From Cyclobacterium lianum (GTDB taxonomy: Bacteria; Bacteroidota; Bacteroidia; Cytophagales; Cyclobacteriaceae), in NCBI RefSeq assembly GCF_900143075.1, contig NZ_FRCY01000007.1, positions 62,001 through 126,000 of the forward strand: DNA of 64,000 bases, read 5' to 3'. Numbering within the stretch: position 1 is the first letter of the stretch; each line of letters begins with the position of its first letter. The position numbers and the translations under genes are program-made. Below, in pieces: positions 7,325 to 15,479 of the stretch. The notes under the pieces are model-generated. The model saw only the letters and a list, made by a program, of their open reading frames with translations. It had not been told where the DNA came from and ran no database searches.

Positions 7325-7505
7325 GACAATTCAGCTTTTGAGTGTTTGTGTTAAAATGATTCCTCTCGTGGTGAACTGCTTCCACAAGGTCACTCAAACA
7401 GACCTAAAGCAGTTCAAAATACTCAATGCAACTATCTGTTTTACAGCTATTTGCATCAATCTGGTGAACTAAAATAAACTATTCATTTGGTTCACCGGAT
7501 AGGTC
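7325..7505. promoter_or_regulatory. Integrase upstream region with inverted repeats (candidate arm-type sites)
   Basis: The motif TGGTGAACT appears at 7369-7377 and 7462-7470, and its inverse TGGTTCACC at 7488-7496. A second pair, TTTGAGTG at 7337-7344 and CACTCAAA at 7391-7398, forms an inverted repeat. Repeats of this kind between an integrase gene and its crossover site are what integrase arm domains bind. No experimental support is visible in the sequence. Confidence 0.45.
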
Positions 7506-7550
7506 TCATTTTTGCTGAAATTGTCTAAATCGAACTGATACGTAAAAAAT

Positions 7551-7586
7551 AAAAAAGCCCGCAAATCGTAAGATTTGCAGGCTTTT
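7551..7586 (-). terminator. Terminator hairpin at the element end
   Basis: On the minus strand AAAAGCCTGCAAATC and GATTTGCGGGCTTTT pair around a short TTAC loop with one mismatch, followed by a T run. It sits just after the tRNA-Pro-like 3' end, as tRNA terminators do. Confidence 0.75.
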
Positions 7587-7606
7587 GGGTTCTGATGAAC
7601 CTTTGT

Positions 7607-7632
7607 TGTCGGGGTGGCAGGTACCGAACCTG
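7607..7632 (-). other. Candidate attachment junction: tRNA-Pro 3' end
   Basis: The minus strand reads AGGTTCGGTACC followed by TGCCACCCCGACA. The second part equals the acceptor-side 3' end of a bacterial tRNA-Pro (T-stem CCTGCC, acceptor CACCCCG, discriminator A). The T-loop block AGGTTCG is shared with the KDARFGT codons of the broken gene. The rest of a tRNA is absent, so this is a recombination junction and not a tRNA gene. Confidence 0.65.
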
Positions 7633-8084
7633 GCATCCTTCCAATAGAGCAGGATCAATATCTGCGAGAGTAAAACAGCCGCTACGCCTATATACAGGGA
7701 ATGTCTCCAGCCCCAATAATAAAACAGGCCAAAAAGTAGAAACAGCAGGGAAGCAGTCAACCAGAGCAAGCCCATTCCCCTGCTGACTTCAGCGGTAAAT
7801 TCCTTTAGCTGCATCCAGTCAAAGGCCCTGATCATACCCAAAGAATGAATCAACCCGTGTACAAGCACGAGCAAAAGAAAGGTCAGCTTCATGTCTTGAA
7901 TGTAAAGCTTTCCGCTAAAAAACTCAAAACCAGCAACATGATTTAAATCATCAAAATGACAGTATTCCCGCCCTCTGAATACACCTTTTCAAGAGAGGTG
8001 TTCACCCAGACAATAGCCGCCGGAAATGGCTACCGTTTTGAATATTGAATTTACTCGTTAACTTGAAGAAAAAAGGCTTGAACC

Positions 8085-10496
8085 ATGCAAAAAAAAGAAG
8101 CTTCTCCTTTGGTACCCGGTAAGCTGAAAGGCTTTGATGCGACGCCCAGGGGCATTTCCGGTCAAACTGAGAATGCCGCTTTTCAAATTCAGATACTTAG
8201 CCAGAATACCTTTCGCATTCAGGTCAGCAAAGAACAATCTTTTCAAGCCAACCCGTATACGGTACAGGCAATGGGAGAAGATATTCCCTATACCTTAGAG
8301 GATGGGGATAAATTTCTGTTATTGAAAACGGGTAAGATTCATTTGTTTGTACGGAAAGAAAATTTTTCACTGACATTTAAAACGCCCTCAGGCCAGGTGA
8401 TCAGCGAGGATGATCCCAATTATGGTATAAACTGGCTCGGAACTGAAGTCAGCAATTACCGGTTGTTGCAGGAATGGGAGAAATTCATCGGTCTGGGCGA
8501 AAAAACAGGCGGTTTAAACCGTTTTGGACAAAGCTATGTGCATTGGAACACCGACCACTTTGCCTATGGCCCGGGAGATGATCCCCTTTACTTATCTGTA
8601 CCCTTTTTTATCGGCCTCCACCATGGGCTCCGCTATGGCATATTTCTGGACAGCACGTACAAATCAACATTTAACTTCGGAGCTGGAAACAAAAGGTATG
8701 CGTACTTCTCGGCCGCAGATGGCGATCTGGACTATTACTTCTTTCATGACGAACATATTGCTGATATCATTACTGCCTATACTGCGCTCACGGGGCGACC
8801 TGAGCTCCCCCCCAAATGGGCTCTCGGATATCAGCAGTGTCGTTATTCCTATTATCCGGACAAGGAGGTATTAAGGCTGGGCAAAACATTCCGGGATAAA
8901 GATATTCCTGCAGATGTGATTTATCTGGACATCCATCACATGGAGAATTATAAGGTTTTCACTTTTGACGGCAAGAATTTTCCCGATCCTGCCTCTCTGA
9001 TAGGGCAGCTAAAGAAAATGGGCTTCAGAGTGGTGGTAATCCTCGATCCCGGCATCAAAGTAGATGAAAACTATCAGCCCTATGTAGAGGGACGTGCAAA
9101 GGAGCTATTCCTTAAATATCCAGACGGAGAAATTTACCAGGGGCAGGTCTGGCCGGGCTGGTGTGCTTTCCCGGACTTTACACACCCAAAAACCAGGCAA
9201 TGGTGGGCAGAGAAGATGAAATTTTATACAGATCTTGGCGTAGATGGGTTCTGGACGGACATGAACGAACCAGCTACCTGGGGTCAGACCATCCCTCACC
9301 TGATCCAGTTTGATTTTGAGGGATCCGGCGGTAACCATAAAAAATGCAGAAATGTATACGGGTTGCAGATGGCAAGAAGCACCATGGAGGGACAAAAAAA
9401 ATTAAATGCAGATATCCGTCCATTTGTGCTTACCCGCTCCGGATTTGCCGGAATACAGCGCTATGCGGCTGTATGGACAGGTGATAATGTATCTGACGAT
9501 GAGCACATGCTTGCAGGTGTACGGCTGGTCAATAGTTTGGGAATCAGCGGTATACCTTTCTCAGGATATGACATTGGCGGATTTGTCGGAAACTGTACAC
9601 CCCCACTTTTTGCCAGGTGGATAAGTATCGCCACATTCTGTCCGCTATTCCGTGCGCATACCATGATCAACAGCCATGCCTCTGAGCCATGGGCCTTCGG
9701 GGAAGAAGTAGAAGCCATTGCACGAAATTATATCCGTCTGCGGTACAAGTTGATGCCATTGATTTATTCAGCTTTCCAGCGGGCAACCCAAAGCGGTTTA
9801 CCGCTGGCCCGAAGTCTGGCATTGAGCTACCCGGAAGACAACAAAGTGTATCATGGATCTTTTGACTCCCAATACTTGTTTTGTGACTCCCTGTTGATAG
9901 CTCCGGTGGAAAGTCATAAATCCATTACTAAAGTCTATCTTCCTGAGGGAGAATGGTACTATTTCTTCTCCGATAAAAAAACCCGGGGTGGACAGGAGGT
10001 CTTCTGGGATTGCCCACTGGATTACTTGCCGGTTTTCGTGGCCGCCGGATCCATTTTACTGATGCAATCTGCTGCAGCATCTACTGCCGCTGAGCCGGAC
10101 AACAGACTAAAAATACATGTATACAAAGGCAAAGGCCTGCAGGTACAAACACTATACGAGGATGATGGCAACAGCTATCAATACCTCTCCGGATCATTTT
10201 CCAACAGAACCATTCAGATGGATCATGACCATAAGATCCTCACGATTGCTGCGCCAACCGGAGCCTTCCGGAGTTCATACAATAAAGCCAAAATTTATTT
10301 CCATGGATTTTCTGAGCAATATGCCATCGTGGGTGGTCAACGCATTAAAATGGATACAAACAACATAGCCTTTCTGGATGAGATATCAGAATTTGACCCA
10401 TTGCCTGCAGGAGAGCATCGCTTTCAGATCTGCAAATCTGTTTCGGCGCTGACCGTGGATCTGGATGCGCGCGAACAGCTAATCCAGCTAGGGTAA
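8085..10496 (+). CDS. Glycoside hydrolase family 31 alpha-glucosidase
   Basis: The 803-residue protein is a full-length GH31 enzyme without a signal peptide, so it should cleave alpha-glucosides in the cytoplasm. The catalytic nucleophile is Asp392 in DGFWTDMNEPATW, and the likely acid/base is Asp467 in WTGDNVSDDEHM. An N-terminal beta-sandwich (about 30-200) precedes the barrel, whose start is marked by PPKWALGYQQCRYSYYP; the C-terminal beta domains hold LPEGEWYYFF and LYEDDGNSYQY. Exact substrate (maltose, isomaltose or another) cannot be told. It stands alone, facing away from the broken gene on its left and convergent with the M48 peptidase gene. Confidence 0.95.
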   Translation: MQKKEASPLVPGKLKGFDATPRGISGQTENAAFQIQILSQNTFRIQVSKEQSFQANPYTVQAMGEDIPYTLEDGDKFLLLKTGKIHLFVRKENFSLTFKTPSGQVISEDDPNYGINWLGTEVSNYRLLQEWEKFIGLGEKTGGLNRFGQSYVHWNTDHFAYGPGDDPLYLSVPFFIGLHHGLRYGIFLDSTYKSTFNFGAGNKRYAYFSAADGDLDYYFFHDEHIADIITAYTALTGRPELPPKWALGYQQCRYSYYPDKEVLRLGKTFRDKDIPADVIYLDIHHMENYKVFTFDGKNFPDPASLIGQLKKMGFRVVVILDPGIKVDENYQPYVEGRAKELFLKYPDGEIYQGQVWPGWCAFPDFTHPKTRQWWAEKMKFYTDLGVDGFWTDMNEPATWGQTIPHLIQFDFEGSGGNHKKCRNVYGLQMARSTMEGQKKLNADIRPFVLTRSGFAGIQRYAAVWTGDNVSDDEHMLAGVRLVNSLGISGIPFSGYDIGGFVGNCTPPLFARWISIATFCPLFRAHTMINSHASEPWAFGEEVEAIARNYIRLRYKLMPLIYSAFQRATQSGLPLARSLALSYPEDNKVYHGSFDSQYLFCDSLLIAPVESHKSITKVYLPEGEWYYFFSDKKTRGGQEVFWDCPLDYLPVFVAAGSILLMQSAAASTAAEPDNRLKIHVYKGKGLQVQTLYEDDGNSYQYLSGSFSNRTIQMDHDHKILTIAAPTGAFRSSYNKAKIYFHGFSEQYAIVGGQRIKMDTNNIAFLDEISEFDPLPAGEHRFQICKSVSALTVDLDAREQLIQLG

Positions 10497-10509
10497 GCAC
10501 TACCGGGTT

Positions 10510-11307
10510 TCAATTGCCCTGATAATACTTTAAAGCATCTTCCATTTGATCGTTAAGCTGATCTATTCTTCTTTCAGGACCAGGGTGGGTTGAAAGGAAT
10601 TCAGGAGGCCTTGCTCCTTCCGATTGGGCATTCATCCTTTGCCAGAAAGCAGGTGCCTCTCTGGAGTCATATCCCGCCATGGCCATAAAAATCAAACCCA
10701 ATTGGTCTGCTTCCAATTCCTGATCTCTGGAAAACTTTAACATCCCTACCTGACCACCAAATCCAATCGCCTGCAAAAAGATGGTTTGGGTAAGTGTGGG
10801 ATTTTCGCCCATGGCAGCCTGTATACCTCCCAGGAGGCCGTTAGCCACCATACCCTGCGACATCCTTTCTCTTGCATGATTGGCAATCGCGTGGGCTACT
10901 TCGTGCCCCATTACCACGGCGATTCCGGTTTCATCCTGGCAGATCGGTAAAATCCCTGTGTAAAAAGCTACCTTTCCCCCGGGCATACACCAGGCATTTA
11001 CCTGGTCACTTTCCAGCAAATTGAATTCCCAGGCAAAACCATCGGTTATTTCAGGGTGTCCATTGTCATTAAGGTATTTTTCGACTGCATCCGCAATCTT
11101 CCTGCCCACAGTGACTACCTGTTGCCCCTTTGTGGAGTTGGTCAAAACCTTGCTCTCATTTAAAACCTGATCGTACTGGTCATAGGCCAACGGAAGTACC
11201 TCTGCATTACTTACAATGCTCAACTGCTTCCTGCCGCTCAATGGTACTGTGGCGCAGCTATAGATGATCAACCCCAGAAAAAGAAAAACAATTGCTTTTT
11301 TATACAT
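10510..11307 (-). CDS. M48 family zinc metallopeptidase, lipoprotein
   Basis: This 265-residue protein has a lipoprotein signal with the lipobox cysteine at residue 18 (IIYSCAT), so it is anchored in a membrane facing the periplasm. The zinc motif HEVAH is at 135-139, with the third ligand Glu197 in ELEADQLG. It resembles the BepA/LoiP/YcaL group that degrades or assists misfolded outer-membrane proteins. Length fits a stand-alone M48 domain. It is convergent with the GH31 gene, 13 bp between stops. A possible minus-strand -7 box TATATTTG lies at 11416-11423. Confidence 0.93.
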   Translation of the reverse strand: MYKKAIVFLFLGLIIYSCATVPLSGRKQLSIVSNAEVLPLAYDQYDQVLNESKVLTNSTKGQQVVTVGRKIADAVEKYLNDNGHPEITDGFAWEFNLLESDQVNAWCMPGGKVAFYTGILPICQDETGIAVVMGHEVAHAIANHARERMSQGMVANGLLGGIQAAMGENPTLTQTIFLQAIGFGGQVGMLKFSRDQELEADQLGLIFMAMAGYDSREAPAFWQRMNAQSEGARPPEFLSTHPGPERRIDQLNDQMEDALKYYQGN

Positions 11308-11493
11308 GACTTTTTATTTCTAACCTAGCTTGAAATGTCAAAAAGAATGCCAGTTTCGGTGCATTTCTTCAAAATAATAAATGTTTGTATATCGGGTACC
11401 AACCAAAAAAATCCACAAATATAAAACATCTCCCCCGGCAATCAGTTTATAAAAACAAGAAAATCCAATTTTAAACAATATCCTAAAAAGCTT

Positions 11494-13824
11494 ATGAAAA
11501 AGTACTATCATTTGATGTTTTTAATGCTTGGGATTGCAGGAAGTGTGCTGATGCAATCCTGCGTAGATGAAGAAAGTCCGGCAGATGCGCTGGAACTTTT
11601 GGGTAACAGCAGAACCTATCCCCTGAACGCTGTCGATGGTTCGGGAATTAGCGGGAATGTTGTTTTTGAAGAAGGCGAAGGAGGGTACACCAAGGTAACC
11701 ATCAATCTGAGCGGTACTCCTGATGGTGGAGCTCACCCCGCCCATATTCATTTTAACTCTGCAGATGAAGGCGGTGATATAGCGATTTCTCTGGAACCCG
11801 TCAATGGAGCTTCCGGCACGAGTGTGACTTTGGTAAATCAGCAGGATGATGGAACTTATATCAGTTATGAATCTCTGATCGCCTTTGAAGGATATGTAAA
11901 TGTTCACCTGGCATATGGTCAACTGGAAACGGTAGTCGCTCAGGGAGATATCGGAGGAAATGCATTGGACGGGACCAGCAAAAGCTACAACCTGCTCACC
12001 AAGGATGTAGATGGCATCGGCGGGACCATTTTGTTTGAGAAAAGTGTAGGTGGTTTTACGGTTGCCACGATTACGCTTACCGGCACTCCGGACGGAGGCT
12101 CTCACCCGGCGCACATTCATGCCAACTCGGCTGCTGAGGGTGGTGGGATATTGGTTTCCTTCAACCCCGTAGATGGGACCACCGGTACAAGCCGGACTAT
12201 CATCAGAACCAATGATGCCGGACAGGCCATTACCTTCGAGGAAATCATCAGCATGGACGGTTATGTCAATGTACACTTGAGCGCAAATGATTTGGGAACC
12301 ATAGTGGCCCAGGGAGATATTGGTAGCAATGAACTTACAGAAAACTTCAAGGAGTACCCTCTGAACGAGCTGGCCGTACCGGGGATTAGTGGTTCCATTA
12401 TTTTTAAGGAAAGGAGAAATGGTTTTACGCTGGCCAGCATTCGATTGGACAACACTCCGGAAGGCGGCATGCACCCAGCCCACATTCATGCCAATTCAGC
12501 CGCAGAAGGGGGTGGAATTATCGTTTCCTTCAATCCCGTGGACGGAACCACCGGAAGCAGCGAGACCACTATCAGAGCACTTGACAACGGACAGCCGCTT
12601 ACCTACAACCAAATTCTTGATCTGGATGGATATGTAAATGTTCACCTTTCCATGAATCAATTGTCCACCATAGTCGCACAGGGCGATATTGGCGCGAATG
12701 AGTTGACCGGAACGAGTCAGAGCTACATGCTGAATGAAATGGCAGTTCCCGGAATTAATGGCATGATCACCTTCGAAGAAAGGAAAAATGGGTTTTCGCT
12801 GGCCACGATCATGTTAAACAATACTCCTGATGGAGGCGTACACCCTGCTCACATACATGCAAATTCGGCCGCAGAAGGGGGTGGTATTATCGTATCTTTC
12901 AATCCTGTGGATGGAACTACAGGAATGAGCAAAACCACAATCAGGGCCTTAGACAGCGGTGAACCGCTTACCTATGAGGCAATACTTGATCTGGACGGGT
13001 ATGTAAATGTCCACCTTTCCATGAATCAGTTGTCGACCATCGTGGCGCAAGGAGATATTGGCGGAAATGAGTTGACAGGAATGTCAAAAATGTACCCTCT
13101 AAATGAGCTGGCAGTTCCCGGAATCGAGGGCTCCATAACCTTCGAAGAGCGAAAAAACGGGTTCTCGCTCGCTACCATTATGCTTAACAATACTCCTGAT
13201 GGAGGTATTCACCCTGCACACATCCATGCCAACTCGGCTGCAGAAGGCGGTGGGATCATTGTCTCCTTTAACCCGGTAGATGGAACAAGTGGAATGAGCA
13301 TGACTACCATCAGGGCATTGGACAATGGGGAAGCGCTGACTTATGAGGAGATCCTCAGCATTGACGGCTACGTCAATGTACACCTGTCTATGGATAACCT
13401 GGGTACCATAGTAGCTCAGGGAGACATAGGGGGAAATGAGCTGACAGGCAATACGAGCAGTTATGAACTCTCCGAGCTTGCTGTTCCCGGCATAAGCGGC
13501 ACCATTACCTTCAGCGAGAGAAACAACGGTTTTACCCTGGCAACCATAAGCCTGATGAATACGCCAGATGGAGGAATACACCCCGCACATATCCACGCCA
13601 ATTCAGCAGCAGAGGGCGGCGGAATCATCGTTTCCTTCAATCCTGTAAATGGCACTACCGGTATGAGTGCTACCACCATCAGGGCCCTGGATGACGGAAC
13701 GGCCCTTAGTTATGAAGATATATTGAATCTTGACGGGTATGTCAATGTACATCTGTCCATTGATCAGCTCGGCGTAATCGTGAGTCAGGGTAATATTGGC
13801 AGCAATGTCGAGATAAATGTTTAA
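11494..13824 (+). CDS. Lipoprotein with six tandem CHRD-like repeats
   Basis: The 776-residue product has a lipoprotein signal (lipobox Cys at MQSCVDE, residue 23) and then six repeats of exactly 123 residues. Each ends with QGDIGGN or a variant and carries HPAHIHANSAAEGGGIIVSFNPVDGTTG near its middle and GYVNVHLS near its end. HPAHIH-type His clusters and the layout fit the CHRD domain family of secreted proteins. Repeat 1 is the most divergent, repeats 3 to 6 are closest. The protein is probably displayed on the cell surface; a metal- or ligand-binding role through the His clusters is possible but unproven. A strong terminator follows at 13904. Confidence 0.85.
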   Translation: MKKYYHLMFLMLGIAGSVLMQSCVDEESPADALELLGNSRTYPLNAVDGSGISGNVVFEEGEGGYTKVTINLSGTPDGGAHPAHIHFNSADEGGDIAISLEPVNGASGTSVTLVNQQDDGTYISYESLIAFEGYVNVHLAYGQLETVVAQGDIGGNALDGTSKSYNLLTKDVDGIGGTILFEKSVGGFTVATITLTGTPDGGSHPAHIHANSAAEGGGILVSFNPVDGTTGTSRTIIRTNDAGQAITFEEIISMDGYVNVHLSANDLGTIVAQGDIGSNELTENFKEYPLNELAVPGISGSIIFKERRNGFTLASIRLDNTPEGGMHPAHIHANSAAEGGGIIVSFNPVDGTTGSSETTIRALDNGQPLTYNQILDLDGYVNVHLSMNQLSTIVAQGDIGANELTGTSQSYMLNEMAVPGINGMITFEERKNGFSLATIMLNNTPDGGVHPAHIHANSAAEGGGIIVSFNPVDGTTGMSKTTIRALDSGEPLTYEAILDLDGYVNVHLSMNQLSTIVAQGDIGGNELTGMSKMYPLNELAVPGIEGSITFEERKNGFSLATIMLNNTPDGGIHPAHIHANSAAEGGGIIVSFNPVDGTSGMSMTTIRALDNGEALTYEEILSIDGYVNVHLSMDNLGTIVAQGDIGGNELTGNTSSYELSELAVPGISGTITFSERNNGFTLATISLMNTPDGGIHPAHIHANSAAEGGGIIVSFNPVNGTTGMSATTIRALDDGTALSYEDILNLDGYVNVHLSIDQLGVIVSQGNIGSNVEINV
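11588..13801 (+). repeat. Six tandem 369-bp coding repeats
   Basis: The marker CAGGGAGATATTGG-like block occurs at 11941, 12310, 12679, 13048, 13417 and 13786, each exactly 369 bp apart. There are no insertions or deletions between units. The boundaries given are approximate, since the unit may be cut anywhere in the period. Confidence 0.95.
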
Positions 13825-13903
13825 ATCCGGGCGGAAACGGCGATGTAGCATTCGCTACACTGAATCCGGATAAGTTTTGCGTATTATGGGTTTATTTTAG
13901 ATT

Positions 13904-13935
13904 AAACCGCAACCATTTGGGTTGCGGTTTTTTTT
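13904..13935 (+). terminator. Rho-independent terminator of the CHRD-repeat gene
   Basis: AAACCGCAACC and GGTTGCGGTTT pair over an 11-bp perfect stem with a short ATTTG loop, followed by a long T tract. It lies 80 bp after the stop codon. Confidence 0.92.
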
Positions 13936-14002
13936 ACATATCTAGGATGATATCCGTGCAAATCCTATCTTGATACTTTCCCGACCTAATGATAGAAAAC
14001 AA

Positions 14003-14482
14003 ATGAACCCTTCCCAGCAGCGCTTTCAAAAATCGATTACGACCTTTCCTTCATTCTTGTGGTACATGGTGAAAAATCTCCCCTCGGTAATATTCTGGGG
14101 TTGCCGCCTGAAGAAACTCAATATGCGGGAGTGTCAGACCTCCGTGCCTTTTACCTACAGAACCAAAAACCCTTTTCGCTCTATTTATTTTTCAGCCTTG
14201 TGCGGAACAGCGGAGCTGGCGTCCGGCATCCTTTGCATGTTGCACCTTTCCGGCAAGCCTTCCGTTTCCATGCTGGTAACCGGTTTCGAGGCGACCTTCA
14301 TCAAAAAGGCTACCCAAACCATCTTCATGAGCTGTGTTGAGGGCGAAAAAATCTCGGCAGCACTACAGCAACTCAGCAACAAGGGTGACACCGCCACACT
14401 TCAGTTACCCATATCGGCCTCTAATCAGGAGGGCGAAACCGTAGCTACCTTTATAATTACCTGGTCTTTCAGGAAACGGTAA
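14003..14482 (+). CDS. DUF4442 domain protein (hotdog-fold, thioesterase-like)
   Basis: From the ATG at 14003 the product has 159 residues; the frame is open to 13970 but the upstream residues look non-native. The sequence (FPSFLWYMVKNLPSVIFWGCRLKKLN, then VPFTYRTKNPFRSIYFSALCGTAELASG) fits DUF4442, a hotdog-fold family related to thioesterases and often of unknown substrate. The SALCGTAELASG block is the part that corresponds to the hotdog helix. It has no signal peptide. It is convergent with the thioredoxin gene. Confidence 0.85.
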   Translation: MNPSQQRFQKSITTFPSFLWYMVKNLPSVIFWGCRLKKLNMRECQTSVPFTYRTKNPFRSIYFSALCGTAELASGILCMLHLSGKPSVSMLVTGFEATFIKKATQTIFMSCVEGEKISAALQQLSNKGDTATLQLPISASNQEGETVATFIITWSFRKR

Positions 14483-14497
14483 GCAACTCTGGCTCTA

Positions 14498-14815
14498 TCA
14501 GGCTTTTTCAAGAGTATGTTGTCGGATCACCTGCTCCAACTGATGGGCAGGAACTACCCCGGATTGCCGCCATACCGGCTGTCCATTGCGAAATAAAATC
14601 AATGTAGGCACGCCCCTCACCTGATACTTACTGGCTGCGAGCGGATTTTTGTCCACATCTACTTTAAGAATTTTAGCCTTGTCGCCAATTTTAGCAGCCG
14701 TTTCCTGAAGAATAGGCTGCATCATCTGGCAGGGTCCGCACCAGGTGGCGTAGAAATCTACCAGTACAGGCTGGTCACTATTAATGAGTTCGCAGAATTT
14801 TTTTCCACTTGCCAT
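14498..14815 (-). CDS. trxA: Thioredoxin
   Basis: From the ATG at 14813-14815 this is a 105-residue single-domain thioredoxin with the active site WCGPC at 25-29, the cis-proline region RGVPTLILF and no signal peptide. It reduces disulfides in the cytoplasm. A GTG two codons earlier (14821) is a possible alternative start. A minus-strand -7 box TAATTTTG lies at 14840-14847, giving a leader of about 18 bases to the ATG. The C-terminus (HQLEQVIRQHTLEKA) is ordinary. Confidence 0.95.
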   Translation of the reverse strand: MASGKKFCELINSDQPVLVDFYATWCGPCQMMQPILQETAAKIGDKAKILKVDVDKNPLAASKYQVRGVPTLILFRNGQPVWRQSGVVPAHQLEQVIRQHTLEKA

Positions 14816-14839
14816 ATACACATTTTATTTAATACAGAG

Positions 14840-14847
14840 CAAAATTA
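14840..14847 (-). promoter_or_regulatory. Candidate -7 box of the thioredoxin gene
   Basis: The minus strand reads TAATTTTG, a full match to TAnnTTTG, 25 bp before the ATG. No TTG is found at the usual -33 position. Confidence 0.45.
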
Positions 14848-14894
14848 AAAAAAGCCAGGAGATAAATCAGTAATAAAAATCACAATAACGGATA

Positions 14895-15434
14895 TCAACC
14901 CAGCAAGGGGAGGTAATGCTTCCTGATCAAAATCAAATGATGCTCCAGGTGCCCAAAAATAATATGTATGAGTGCATGCAGGGACATGGAATGGCCACTG
15001 ACCTCACCTACTTCATTCCATTGCCCCCGGGGAATGGTGGGGATAAATTGCCAGAAAAGTTGCCGGTTCAATAAAAATGAAGACAACAGCTCGCGGGCTG
15101 GGATTTCGTCGAAAATGGCCTTTTCTACATATTTGTTTTGATCAAAGCCAGGAAAGCCAGCCGATTCTCCCCTGCTGATACAAAGTGCCCTGAAATGCAT
15201 GATCTTTTCCGTATCCACAATATGACCCAAAACCTGATTGAGCGACCATTTACCGGCCTGATAGCTTAGCTTTCCGGTTTCGGTATTGATTGGCTGAAAG
15301 ATCGAAACCATTTCTTCTTCCTGTCGCCGGGAGACCTCCCGGAGATTTTTTCCTGCTACCAGATCGATGTACCTTTTATAAAAGGGATCATAAGTGCCTG
15401 CTACCGGTACCTTAAGTCCGGAAATAGTCTCCAT
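14895..15434 (-). CDS. DinB family protein
   Basis: From the ATG at 15432-15434 (179 residues) this is a four-helix-bundle DinB-like protein. Visible blocks are WSLNQVLGHIVDTEKIMHFRAL (first metal-ligand helix with His), FSGFD-like GFPGFDQNKYV, and SLHALIHIIFGHLEHHLILIR near the end, with His residues placed as in the metal-binding triad. Members act as metal-dependent transferases, for example bacillithiol- or maleylpyruvate-type enzymes; the substrate here is unknown. An upstream in-frame ATG (15464) would lie before the expected transcript start, so the later one is chosen. Confidence 0.88.
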   Translation of the reverse strand: METISGLKVPVAGTYDPFYKRYIDLVAGKNLREVSRRQEEEMVSIFQPINTETGKLSYQAGKWSLNQVLGHIVDTEKIMHFRALCISRGESAGFPGFDQNKYVEKAIFDEIPARELLSSFLLNRQLFWQFIPTIPRGQWNEVGEVSGHSMSLHALIHIIFGHLEHHLILIRKHYLPLLG

Positions 15435-15442
15435 AATTTTGC

Positions 15443-15469
15443 TATTTTTGTGTTTTAAAGTCAAAGATA
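15443..15469. promoter_or_regulatory. Divergent promoter region between DinB and M3 peptidase genes
   Basis: Two full -7 boxes lie close together on opposite strands: TATTTTTG at 15443-15450 on the plus strand, serving the M3 peptidase gene, and TATCTTTG at 15462-15469 on the minus strand, serving the DinB gene. The two promoters therefore overlap. Clear TTG partners at -33 are not seen. Confidence 0.5.
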
Positions 15470-15479
15470 AAAATTAACT

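Larger units (their letters stand above)
7506..7892 (-). pseudogene. Truncated membrane-protein gene fused to a tRNA-Pro 3' end
   Basis: The first 88 or so codons encode three membrane segments of a Bacteroidota protein that normally starts in this way and continues past a conserved (Q/K)DA(R/K)FGT into more membrane helices. Here the native-like sequence stops at KDARFGT. From there the frame runs by chance through a tRNA-Pro 3' end (7607-7621) and a terminator hairpin and stops at 7506, giving an artificial tail. I read this as a gene broken by integration of the element that carries the integrase. The missing 3' part is not seen in the window. The comparison with intact relatives is from memory of the family, not from a search. 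Confidence 0.65.

Noticed and set aside
7600-7640. A tRNA-Pro gene on the minus strand
   Set aside because: Only the T-loop and 3' acceptor part are present. The anticodon and D arms are missing, and a protein-coding sequence stands in their place.
7997-8006. GGTGTTCACC near the GH31 gene as another integrase arm site
   Set aside because: It lies beyond the junction on the chromosomal side and differs in spacing from the motifs by the integrase.
11588-13801. A CRISPR array or DNA repeat element
   Set aside because: The 369-bp repeats are in one reading frame and encode protein domains. There are no short repeats with unrelated spacers.
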